Origin: Fibrella aestuarina BUZ 2
Lineage (GTDB): Bacteria; Bacteroidota; Bacteroidia; Cytophagales; Spirosomataceae
Assembly (NCBI RefSeq): GCF_000331105.1
Contig: NC_020054.1
Span: 6,203,815 to 6,267,814 of the forward strand
Length of the DNA stretch: 64,000 nucleotides
Direction: 5' to 3'
Shown piece after piece: positions 53,501 through 60,634 of the stretch. Position 1 is the stretch's first letter. Each line of letters begins with the position of its first letter. Made by a program: the position numbers and the translations under genes. A model generated the notes under the pieces. It worked only from the letters and a program-made list of their open reading frames with translations. It searched no databases and was not told the DNA's origin.

Positions 53501-54028
53501 TCAGTGGAGCTCGGGACGGTAGGGTTGAAACGACCAGATACTAGTGGTCGGCGGCAGGGCAATTAGTTCGGTGCTGATGTCGCTGCCCGCCTGCCAGTCG
53601 GCGCGTTTGTCGCCAATGGCGAGCAGCAGTTGGTCGGCCACGGTATCAAACCAGGTGAGCGGATCACTATAAAAGTAAATAGCGATCTGGTGCGCCTCTT
53701 TCTGCGTCACATGCGAGGCTACGATCTCGAATTTGAAGTTCGTAAACGGCAGGCACGGCTTTCCGAAAGCGTTGACTACGTCGGGCATGATTTGCTCCAA
53801 CTGGCGCAGGTAACCCACTGCCACCCGGCTCGTCAGGTAATGCAGTTGCTCGGCGTTGGGTACGTTGGCCAGCAACTCTCGGAACGTGGGATATTGCCCC
53901 GCCGGGTCATACTGCTGCGCCTGCATGTAGAACTCCTGGTGCGTGTCGTCGAACACCGCCTTATCCCACGGCTTTGTCGACGCCGCGTCGATCCGTTTCT
54001 GGTAGCACAGCCGAATGAGTCCTTTCAT
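53501..54028 (-). CDS. Unknown 175-residue protein
   Basis: I do not recognise the family. No signal peptide or membrane segment is visible. The protein has a mixed helix/strand pattern, with FRELLANVPNAEQLHYLTSRVAVGYLRQLEQIMPDV in the middle, KFEIVASHVTQKEAHQIAIYFY and a proline/tryptophan-containing C-terminus (LPPTTSIWSFQPYRPE). Its stop directly adjoins the pirin-like gene start, so translational coupling is likely. A hairpin at 54042-54074 separates it from nadA. Confidence 0.65.
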   Translation of the reverse strand: MKGLIRLCYQKRIDAASTKPWDKAVFDDTHQEFYMQAQQYDPAGQYPTFRELLANVPNAEQLHYLTSRVAVGYLRQLEQIMPDVVNAFGKPCLPFTNFKFEIVASHVTQKEAHQIAIYFYSDPLTWFDTVADQLLLAIGDKRADWQAGSDISTELIALPPTTSIWSFQPYRPELH

Positions 54029-54041
54029 ACAGTCAACTAGA

Positions 54042-54074
54042 AAACCTATAAGGTTTCTAAAACCTTATAGGTTT
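54042..54074. repeat. AAACCTATAAGG hairpin, copy 1
   Basis: A perfect 15-bp stem (54042-54056 with 54060-54074) and a three-base loop CTA. It lies between nadA and the 175-residue gene. The same stem with a compensated base-pair change occurs at 57933-57965, so the pairing itself seems to be conserved. Confidence 0.9.
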
Positions 54075-54089
54075 GGGGTAAGCTATAGC

Positions 54090-55091
54090 TCACTTACTCA
54101 TTTCCAACATGCGCAGCACCGAGGCTTCGGCTTTTACGCGCACCTCTTCCGGTACGTGGATTTCGGGCAGTTCGTAGTACAGCGTGTTGTACAGCTTTTC
54201 GAGCGTGTTCATCTTCATGTACGGGCACTCCGAGCAGGCGCAGGTGTTATTTTCATTGGCCGGGGCCGGGATGATCTTCTTGTTCGGAACCGCCTGCCGC
54301 ATCTTGTGCAGAATACCGGCTTCGGTACCCACGATAAACTCCGTTTCAGGCTGCTCGACTACATAGTTCAGCAGTGCCGTGGTCGAGCCCACAAAGTCGG
54401 CGTGGATCAGGATGTGCTCCTGGCACTCGGGGTGGGCGATGAACTTGGCGTTGGGATACTTAGCCCGCAGGTCGTTCAATTTTTCCAGCGAAATGTCGAT
54501 GTGCACGATGCAGGCGCCATCCCACAGCACCATATCGCGACCCGTCTTCTTCGATACAAACCGACCCAGGTTGGCGTCGGGTGCGAAGATGATTTTCTGA
54601 TCGGCAGGCAGACTCTGCACGATTTTCAGCGCGTTGGACGACGTAACGATGATGTCGGACAGCGCCTTGATCTCGGCCGAACAGTTGATGTACGACAGCA
54701 CGATATGGTCAGGGTACTGCGCTTTGAAGGCGGCAAACTTATCGGCGGGAGCCGAGTCGGCCAGCGAGCAGCCCGCGTTCATGTCGGGGATGATCACTTT
54801 CTTGTCGGGCGACAGAATCTTGGCGGTTTCGCCCATGAAGTGTACCCCGCAAAACACGATAATGTCGGCGTCGGTCGCGGCTGCCTGCTGACTCAGGCCC
54901 AGGCTATCCCCGACGAAATCGGCCAGGTCCTGAATGTCTTCGTCGACGTAATAGTGCGCCAGAATGACGGCGTTTTTTTCCTGCTTCATCCGCCGGATAC
55001 CGTCCATCAGTTCCTGTTTATCTCTCGGTGCCGACCGGCTAACGTACCCGATCTGGCGAACTTCCTCTTCAATAGTGAGTGGCATTGTCAT
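54090..55091 (-). CDS. nadA: Quinolinate synthase A
   Basis: Predicted 333-residue iron-sulfur enzyme that condenses iminoaspartate and dihydroxyacetone phosphate to quinolinate. Family motifs: [97 protein letters not shown] and [17 protein letters not shown]. The [4Fe-4S] cysteines fall in CGVHF, PECQE and CSECPYMK. It works with nadB (33.3 kb) and nadC (55.9 kb). Confidence 0.96.
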   Translation of the reverse strand: MTMPLTIEEEVRQIGYVSRSAPRDKQELMDGIRRMKQEKNAVILAHYYVDEDIQDLADFVGDSLGLSQQAAATDADIIVFCGVHFMGETAKILSPDKKVIIPDMNAGCSLADSAPADKFAAFKAQYPDHIVLSYINCSAEIKALSDIIVTSSNALKIVQSLPADQKIIFAPDANLGRFVSKKTGRDMVLWDGACIVHIDISLEKLNDLRAKYPNAKFIAHPECQEHILIHADFVGSTTALLNYVVEQPETEFIVGTEAGILHKMRQAVPNKKIIPAPANENNTCACSECPYMKMNTLEKLYNTLYYELPEIHVPEEVRVKAEASVLRMLEMSK

Positions 55092-55153
55092 GGTGCTGAC
55101 GACTATAAAATGAATATTGTATGATGAACAATGACGAGCGGCAGCTGTTGGCT

Positions 55154-55813
55154 TCAGCTCAACAACGCACGTAACGCCATTACATTGGCGGTGTTATCAA
55201 AAAGTGACTTGACCGGAATGGCGAATTCCGACAACACGGCACTGCTTACCGACTGACTCACCCGGAACGTACCCGTAGCGGCGTAGGCTTCCGTATCGGC
55301 GTCGATCGAGAAGGTTTCGACCGTCTGCCGTGTTGGGTCGATGATCCAATACTCCGCTACGCCGTGGGCTGCGTAATCTTCAAACTTTACTTCCCGGTCG
55401 TTCTTTTTCTTGCTTTCCGACAGCACTTCCACAACCAGATCGGGAGCTGGGTAATACAGCGAGTCGGGGGCTATAGACGCCGCCTTTTCTGGGCCGAAAT
55501 AGCAGATGTCGGGCTCATAACTATTACGACTTAGCTCGACTAAAGCCTTCTCAACCCGGACTGCGCCAAGGTTATGCGCACTGACAAACACATTTAGCAA
55601 CGTACCCAGATGCATAACAACCAGATTGTGCTTATCTAACGCCGGTGAATGCACAACGATTTCGCCGTTGATAAACTCGGTTTTCATATCCTCGTCCATC
55701 CATTCGTAGAACGCCCGTCGGCGGTTCTGTTCTTCGTGCAAAATCGCCTGCACCTGCTGAATAATCTTGGGTGCCTGCGATGATTCCAGTAATTGAGCAG
55801 CCAGTTCGGTCAT
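55154..55813 (-). CDS. Uma2 family (DUF820) endonuclease-like protein
   Basis: Predicted 219-residue protein of the PD-(D/E)xK-like Uma2 family. The core contains [39 protein letters not shown], the [49 protein letters not shown] stretch with Asp, Glu and Lys residues. The start at 55813 is chosen; the frame to 55876 runs into the inverted repeat. It lies between nadC and nadA on the same strand, so all three may be co-transcribed. Role unknown. Confidence 0.88.
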   Translation of the reverse strand: MTELAAQLLESSQAPKIIQQVQAILHEEQNRRRAFYEWMDEDMKTEFINGEIVVHSPALDKHNLVVMHLGTLLNVFVSAHNLGAVRVEKALVELSRNSYEPDICYFGPEKAASIAPDSLYYPAPDLVVEVLSESKKKNDREVKFEDYAAHGVAEYWIIDPTRQTVETFSIDADTEAYAATGTFRVSQSVSSAVLSEFAIPVKSLFDNTANVMALRALLS

Positions 55814-55829
55814 GGTGGCACTTGGTGTT

Positions 55830-55919
55830 AATGTATACTGAACAATGTACAATGAATAATGGCTCCGCTCAGCCATGCTCTATCACTTATTGTACATCGT
55901 GCATTGTTCAGTATACATT
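55830..55919. repeat. ATGTACAATG-type inverted repeat, copy 3
   Basis: Bases 55830-55854 and 55895-55919 form 25-base arms with two mismatches, starting with 18 perfect pairs. The 40-base loop lies at 55855-55894. The left arm ends 16 bases before the Uma2 ATG. The right arm reaches the last base of the nadC stop codon. Confidence 0.88.
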
Positions 55920-56752
55920 CAAAAAGCTTTCAGGCTCAGGTCCAGGCTTTTGACGTGGTGGGTCAGGGCACCCGACGAGATATAGTCGACGCCGGTTTCA
56001 GCGTAGGCGCGTAGGTTGTCCATGTTGATGCCGCCCGACGCCTCGGTGATCACACGCCCGTTGATGAGGCGTACCATATCGCGCAAATCGGCCGGGGCGA
56101 AGTTATCCAGCAGCATGCGGGTCAGGTGCCCTACGGCGAGGGCTTCCTCCACTTCGGCGCGGTTGCGCACTTCTACCTCGATAGGCAGGTTACGGCCCGT
56201 ATCGGCCAGATATTGCACCGCCTGCTGTACGGCTTTGGTCAGGCTTCCGGCATAATCGACGTGGTTGTCTTTGATCAGGATCATGTCGTAGAGCCCGAAG
56301 CGGTGATTGACCCCACCACCGATTTTCACGGCCATCTTTTCGCAGATGCGGAAATTGGGCGTGGTTTTGCGGGTGTCGAGCAGTTTGCAGCGGGTGCCTT
56401 CCAGCACATTGACCATCTGCCTCGTGTGGGTGGCGATGCCGCTCATGCGTTGCATGCAGTTGAGTACCAGCCGTTCGGCGGTCAGAATGTTGCGGGCGTT
56501 GCCAGCCACCGTCAGCACGATATCGCCGGGTTTGATGGGTGAGCCGTCGGTCATCAGCACATCGACCTGAAACGCCGGGTCGACTTCATGGAAGATGGCC
56601 TGCGCGACCTCCACGCCCGCCAGGATACCGGCTTCTTTCACCAGCAGGCGGGCGCGTTTCTGCGCATCGGCCGGAATGGTACTGAGTGAGGTGTGGTCGC
56701 CGTCGCCGACATCTTCTGCCAGCGCCAGGCGGATAAATTCAGTGAGTGTCAT
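55919..56752 (-). CDS. nadC: Nicotinate-nucleotide diphosphorylase (carboxylating)
   Basis: Predicted 277-residue quinolinate phosphoribosyltransferase that makes nicotinate mononucleotide from quinolinate and PRPP. Typical segments: ALAEDVGDGDHTSLSTIPAD at about 8-27, VLTVAGNARNILTAERLVLNCMQRMSGIATHTRQMV, LLDTRKTTPNFRICEKMAVKIGGGVNHRFGLYDMILIKDNHV and EASGGINMDNLRAYAETGVDYISSGALTH. The stop codon overlaps the end of an inverted repeat. A hairpin with 33-base arms lies six bases upstream of the start. Confidence 0.96.
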   Translation of the reverse strand: MTLTEFIRLALAEDVGDGDHTSLSTIPADAQKRARLLVKEAGILAGVEVAQAIFHEVDPAFQVDVLMTDGSPIKPGDIVLTVAGNARNILTAERLVLNCMQRMSGIATHTRQMVNVLEGTRCKLLDTRKTTPNFRICEKMAVKIGGGVNHRFGLYDMILIKDNHVDYAGSLTKAVQQAVQYLADTGRNLPIEVEVRNRAEVEEALAVGHLTRMLLDNFAPADLRDMVRLINGRVITEASGGINMDNLRAYAETGVDYISSGALTHHVKSLDLSLKAF

Positions 56753-56758
56753 GGAATG

Positions 56759-56856
56759 AAAGAGTGAACGAGATAAAGAGCGAACGAGTGAGCGTTGCTA
56801 CAGAACGTACCCAGGCCAAGCCTTCACTCTTTCGCTCTTTATCTTTTTCACTCTTT
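56759..56856. repeat. 33-bp inverted repeat directly before nadC
   Basis: Bases 56759-56791 and 56824-56856 pair over 33 bases with three mismatches, and the loop is 32 bases. The arms are built from AAAGAGTGAA / GAGATAAAGAGCGAA words. In the minus-strand mRNA the 3' arm ends six bases before the nadC ATG, so the ribosome-binding region is inside the stem. Confidence 0.9.
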
Positions 56857-56869
56857 GGTTTCCCCAAAT

Positions 56870-57916
56870 CTACGGCTTTAACACCACCTTTATCAACCCC
56901 TTCTCTTTGTCGTACAGGCGCCGAAACCAGTCGGCACCTTCGGCGAGCGGCGCTTCGGCACTGAGAATGGCCATCACGTCGATGCGGCCACTGGCGATCA
57001 GATCGAGCGCGGCTTCGTATTCACCGTTGATGGCACAGGAGCCCTGCAAGCGTATCTGCCCCGTCACGATGGTCTGTAACGGAATCTCGATGGTTGGACT
57101 GAGGTTGCCAACGAGCGTGACCGTGCCGCCCCGCCGAACGCAGGCAATGGCCGTTTGCACCGCCGGACTAATACCCACGACCTCAAACGAGATATCGGCC
57201 CCGCGACCGTGCGTGAGCCCGCGTACCTGATCGGGTACGTTGCCCGCATCGGCACGAAGCGTGTGCGTGGCACCCAGTTTCTGGGCCAGTTCGAGACGTT
57301 CGTCGGCGAGGTCGATGGCGATGATCTGCCCGCAACCGGCCAGCTTCAGCGCCTGAATCACAAACAGCCCGATCATCCCCGCGCCGACCACCACCGCCGT
57401 GTCATTGACCTGAATGGGCGTTACGCTGAGGGCGTGCAGGGCCACCGCCACCGGCTCAACCAGCGCGGCCTGCGTGAAGCTCACCCCCTCGGGAATGGCA
57501 TACAGAATATGCTGCGGCACCACCACGTATTCGGCAAAGGCACCGTTTCGCTTAAAACCGGGCCGGTCCGGCGTTCCGGTCGACACGCCCACCACCTCGC
57601 GACCATCGGAGAGATTATACATCCCCCGGCGGCTGTACCAGTCGTCGAGTTTATACACCGTCGAATCGAAGGTGACACGGTCGCCAACCGACCAGCCACG
57701 TACCTGCGGACCCACTTCCGCGATAATGCCTGATGCTTCGTGACCCATCACGATGGGCGGCACCCGTCGGCCCGTGCTACCGTCCATACCGTGCACGTCG
57801 GAGCCACAGATACCAACCGCCTGCACCCGAATCAGCACCTCGTCGGGGCCGGGTTGCGGGCGGGGCAAGTCTTGCAGATCAAATTCGTTGTATTGGGTTA
57901 ATACGAGGGCTTTCAT
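56870..57916 (-). CDS. MDR-family sugar-alcohol/threonine dehydrogenase-like protein
   Basis: Predicted 348-residue zinc-dependent dehydrogenase. It starts MKALVLTQYNEFDLQDLP and has GICGSDVHGMDG (catalytic-zinc Cys), VMGHEASGIIAEVG (His-Glu), the NAD site VVVGAGMIGLFVIQAL and ISFEVVGISPAVQTAI. The region where the four structural-zinc cysteines normally lie reads STVYKLDDWYSRRGMYNLSDG and has no cysteine. It resembles L-iditol and galactitol-phosphate dehydrogenases. The AAACCTATAAGG hairpin copy 2 lies 17 bases upstream of its start. Substrate not known. Confidence 0.85.
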   Translation of the reverse strand: MKALVLTQYNEFDLQDLPRPQPGPDEVLIRVQAVGICGSDVHGMDGSTGRRVPPIVMGHEASGIIAEVGPQVRGWSVGDRVTFDSTVYKLDDWYSRRGMYNLSDGREVVGVSTGTPDRPGFKRNGAFAEYVVVPQHILYAIPEGVSFTQAALVEPVAVALHALSVTPIQVNDTAVVVGAGMIGLFVIQALKLAGCGQIIAIDLADERLELAQKLGATHTLRADAGNVPDQVRGLTHGRGADISFEVVGISPAVQTAIACVRRGGTVTLVGNLSPTIEIPLQTIVTGQIRLQGSCAINGEYEAALDLIASGRIDVMAILSAEAPLAEGADWFRRLYDKEKGLIKVVLKP

Positions 57917-57932
57917 AAGCGTCTGTGTTGTA

Positions 57933-57965
57933 AAACCTATAAGGTCTTGGAGACCTTATAGGTTT
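57933..57965. repeat. AAACCTATAAGG hairpin, copy 2
   Basis: A perfect 15-bp stem (57933-57947 with 57951-57965) and a loop TGG. Its right arm contains the last three codons and stop of the hydroxyacid dehydrogenase gene (stop at 57956-57958). Compared with copy 1 at 54042, one stem pair has changed from T-A to C-G while pairing is kept. Confidence 0.9.
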
Positions 57966-58909
57966 AGAAATTCACGTATGTTTTCGGCCACCCCATCCAT
58001 CAACCGCTGGCGGGCTTCCAAGCTACTCCAGGCGATGTGCGGGGCCAGCACCAGCCGTTCGGGGTGGGTCATTGTCAGGTACGGATGGTTGGCGGCGGGC
58101 GGTTCCTGCCCGAACACGTCCATCCCCGCCCCGGCCAGTTTGCCTTCATCGAGGGCGCGGGCCAGGTCGGCTTCGTTAATCATGCCGCCCCGGCTCAGCC
58201 CCAGCAACAGCGCCGACGGCTTCATCTTGCTCAGTTGGGCGTACGTCAGCAGGTTATTGGTCTTGTCGGTCAAGGGCGCGTGTACCGACAAGACATCCGA
58301 CGTACCCAGCAGTTCGTCGAGCGATACGGCCTGATACGGTACGTCGTCATACGTCTGGCCCGAAGCTGAGAAGTACACCACCTCGCCGCCAAACGCCACG
58401 GCAATCTGCGCGACCTGCCGCCCGATCGCCCCCAGCCCGATGATGCCAAACCGTTTCCCGGCCAACTCCCAGAATGGGCGGCCCAGGTGCGTGAAGATGG
58501 TCTCGCGGCTGTATTCGCCCGATTTCACGTACTGATCGTAGTAATGCGGCGAATTGAGCAGCGACAGCAGCAGCGTGAACGTCACCTGCGCGACGCTGTG
58601 GGTCGAATAGCCCGCGACGTTTTTCACCGGAATCTGCCGTTCCTGCGCCGCCGCCATGTCGACGTTGTTGGTACCCGTGGCGGCCACACAGATCAGCTTG
58701 AGGCGAGGGCAGGCGTCCATCACCTCGCGGGTGATCCGCACTTTGTTGGTAATCACCACCTCGGCGTCGCGGAGGCGTTCGGCGGTTTGGTCGGGGGCCG
58801 TTTCCGGGTACGTTACAAACGTGCCGTCGGTGGAAGCGGCCAATTGGTTGAACTGGCTCAGATCGGGTTCGGGCCCTACCGTGCGGGCGTCGAGAAACAC
58901 AATGGTCAT
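57956..58909 (-). CDS. D-2-hydroxyacid dehydrogenase
   Basis: Predicted 317-residue NAD-dependent enzyme of the glycerate/phosphoglycerate dehydrogenase family. The catalytic Arg is in LGLSRGGMINEADLARAL, the Glu in GMDVFGQEPP and the His in VLAPHIAWSS. The nucleotide-binding motif is GIIGLGAIGRQVAQIA, and the substrate loop LKLICVAATGTNNVDM is present. The start at 58909 (MTIVFLD) fits better than the upstream ATG at 58930. The C-terminal codons lie within the hairpin at 57933-57965. Specific substrate unknown. Confidence 0.9.
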   Translation of the reverse strand: MTIVFLDARTVGPEPDLSQFNQLAASTDGTFVTYPETAPDQTAERLRDAEVVITNKVRITREVMDACPRLKLICVAATGTNNVDMAAAQERQIPVKNVAGYSTHSVAQVTFTLLLSLLNSPHYYDQYVKSGEYSRETIFTHLGRPFWELAGKRFGIIGLGAIGRQVAQIAVAFGGEVVYFSASGQTYDDVPYQAVSLDELLGTSDVLSVHAPLTDKTNNLLTYAQLSKMKPSALLLGLSRGGMINEADLARALDEGKLAGAGMDVFGQEPPAANHPYLTMTHPERLVLAPHIAWSSLEARQRLMDGVAENIREFLNL

Positions 58910-59021
58910 AGGGTACGAAGAAACAGGCAAGGCGAGGTCTACTCACCTCAGCGCCCGCCCTGATGGAGCGGTCCGCTGTCCAGCATAACGCCGCCGGCTA
59001 CCTTACCCGATCGACAGCCCG

Positions 59022-59540
59022 TTAACCGTTATCAGGCGGTGAAACGGCCGGGCGGTTTAGTTGTTCGTGCTTTATCTTCTCCTGTAGCTTGATAAACCCG
59101 TCGATCAGCGCCTCGGGGCGGGGCGGGCAACCGGGTACGTATACATCCACCGGAATGATGCGGTCAACGCCTTTCACGACGTGGTACCCGTGTTGCCAGT
59201 AGGGACCACCGCAGTTAGCGCACGACCCCATCGAAATCACATAACGGGGTTCGGCCATCTGCTCGTAGAGACGCCGAATCCGGTCGGCCATTTTGTAAGT
59301 GACCGTACCCGATACGATCATAATGTCGGCTTGCCGGGGACTGGGGCGCGGAAAAATACCGAATCGCTCCAGATCATAACTGGCCGACATCGCCTGCATC
59401 ATTTCGATGGCGCAACAGGCCAAACCGAAGGTAAGTGGCCATAAAGACGACGCCCTCGACCAGTTGAGCAGTTCTTCGCTGGTCAGGAACATCACGCCGG
59501 GATCGGCAGCTTTTTGGGTAGAGGGCGCTGGGGCATTCAT
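59022..59540 (-). CDS. nuoB: NADH-quinone oxidoreductase subunit B (solitary)
   Basis: Predicted 172-residue complex I subunit that holds cluster N2. Ligand cysteines: Cys42-Cys43 ([10 protein letters not shown]), Cys107 ([10 protein letters not shown]) and Cys138 ([11 protein letters not shown]). The segments [27 protein letters not shown] and [21 protein letters not shown] match the family. No other nuo gene lies in the window; the neighbours are a hydroxyacid dehydrogenase and an unknown membrane protein. It may be an extra copy outside a main nuo operon, or part of a related hydrogenase-type complex. Confidence 0.93.
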   Translation of the reverse strand: MNAPAPSTQKAADPGVMFLTSEELLNWSRASSLWPLTFGLACCAIEMMQAMSASYDLERFGIFPRPSPRQADIMIVSGTVTYKMADRIRRLYEQMAEPRYVISMGSCANCGGPYWQHGYHVVKGVDRIIPVDVYVPGCPPRPEALIDGFIKLQEKIKHEQLNRPAVSPPDNG

Positions 59541-59553
59541 ATCAGAGCAACAG

Positions 59554-60138
59554 TTAGTGCTGGGTAGCAGTTCGGAGCGAAGCCCGCTGAATTTGGTGTC
59601 TGATGGAATAGCGATCGAGCCTGGCCGCCGCTTGCCTAAAGCGCTTTTTGCTGCCCCATATCGGCTTGCGTACGGGCGGAAGCAAGCCCTGTGCGATTGA
59701 ACCGACGGCCAGTAACGGAGCGACTACACCACCAATTATCAGTTTGCCGAACAGAGCGCCAAACGTGGGCGTCGGGTTATACCAGGTCAACAGAAACAAT
59801 AGCGTCGCCACCCCTACACCGGGCCCGGCAACATATGCGAAGTACCCTCTCCGCCGTAAAGCGATTCGTTTAATGGCCGTTGCCCGGACCGTATCCGGTA
59901 CAGGTTGAACCCCCGACCTATAGGCTAACCGCTCTGCCCGGGTGTTGGCAATGTAGAGCAATGTTGAATCGGTTACTGCCCATAGAAGGCCCTCTCGTTT
60001 CTTGCCAGACAGCAACCTGATTGTAACCCGATACCGCTTCAGGCTGTCGGTTGCTACGTCTATCTGCGGCAGCTCAGTCTGGGCGTAAGCCGGCACAAAA
60101 AGGGCCACGAACAGGCCAATCAAACTAAGTATCCTCAT
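59554..60138 (-). CDS. Membrane protein of unknown function
   Basis: Predicted 194-residue protein with a signal peptide ([20 protein letters not shown]), a small beta-rich domain ([29 protein letters not shown]) that recalls DUF5683/LSm-like segments, two membrane helices at about 100-150 ([41 protein letters not shown]) and a basic C-terminus ([20 protein letters not shown]). Family not recognised. It starts upstream of nuoB with 13 bases between stop and start, so the two genes may be co-transcribed. Confidence 0.75.
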   Translation of the reverse strand: MRILSLIGLFVALFVPAYAQTELPQIDVATDSLKRYRVTIRLLSGKKREGLLWAVTDSTLLYIANTRAERLAYRSGVQPVPDTVRATAIKRIALRRRGYFAYVAGPGVGVATLLFLLTWYNPTPTFGALFGKLIIGGVVAPLLAVGSIAQGLLPPVRKPIWGSKKRFRQAAARLDRYSIRHQIQRASLRTATQH

Positions 60139-60277
60139 CGATTTTTGCTATCAAACTATACTGATTAAAAGCGCCGCAGCAGTACAAAAATTACCAATAG
60201 CAAACCTGATTTATATGCAATTAAAAAGGCACTCTTTTTGTTAATTAATTAAGCAGTAAACAACAAACAACTACCTA

Positions 60278-60514
60278 ATGAAATCGATTAATCTGTTTGA
60301 TCCGGCTGTGCACAGCACCACGCCGCTGGGGGCGCCTGCCAGGCGGCACAAAGCAGACGGAATGGCTACAGCGGCCATGCTGATTCAGATAGCCAGTGAA
60401 ATGCTTGAGACGTCGCCCACGCTGAGAAAGCGCATGCACATCACGCTGAGCGATCTGGCCGCCGCCGATAAGGTGCGCAAGGAACTCGTCAGGAAGACAT
60501 TATCGGTGCATTGA
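60278..60514 (+). CDS. Small 78-residue protein of unknown function
   Basis: Short, basic, mainly helical protein (MATAAMLIQIASEMLETSPTLR, DLAAADKVRKELVRKTL) without cysteine, signal peptide or membrane segment. The upstream 100 bases are AT-rich and the coding composition differs from the flanking genes. It is followed by a perfect 25-bp inverted repeat. I do not recognise it; a small regulatory or DNA-binding protein is possible. Confidence 0.6.
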   Translation: MKSINLFDPAVHSTTPLGAPARRHKADGMATAAMLIQIASEMLETSPTLRKRMHITLSDLAAADKVRKELVRKTLSVH

Positions 60515-60547
60515 CATCAGTATTTACCAGGCTGTTCAGCACAAAAA

Positions 60548-60619
60548 AAATGGTCCTGTATTTTATTGATTTCATACCATAATCAATGGGTGTAAAATCA
60601 ATAAAATACAGGACCATTT
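60548..60619. terminator. Perfect 25-bp inverted repeat, probable bidirectional terminator
   Basis: Bases 60548-60572 and 60595-60619 are exact reverse complements, with an inner imperfect stem (ATACC with GGTGT, including one G-U pair). The left arm is preceded by an A-run and the right arm ends ATTTA, so it fits termination in both directions between the small-protein gene and the convergent GMC oxidoreductase gene. Confidence 0.88.
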
Positions 60620-60634
60620 ACGTAGCACCTCCTA

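Noticed and set aside
20375..60619. Inverted repeats as a CRISPR array or insertion-sequence ends
   Set aside because: The repeats are not regularly spaced or identical, there are no cas genes or transposase, and the arms surround only a short loop.
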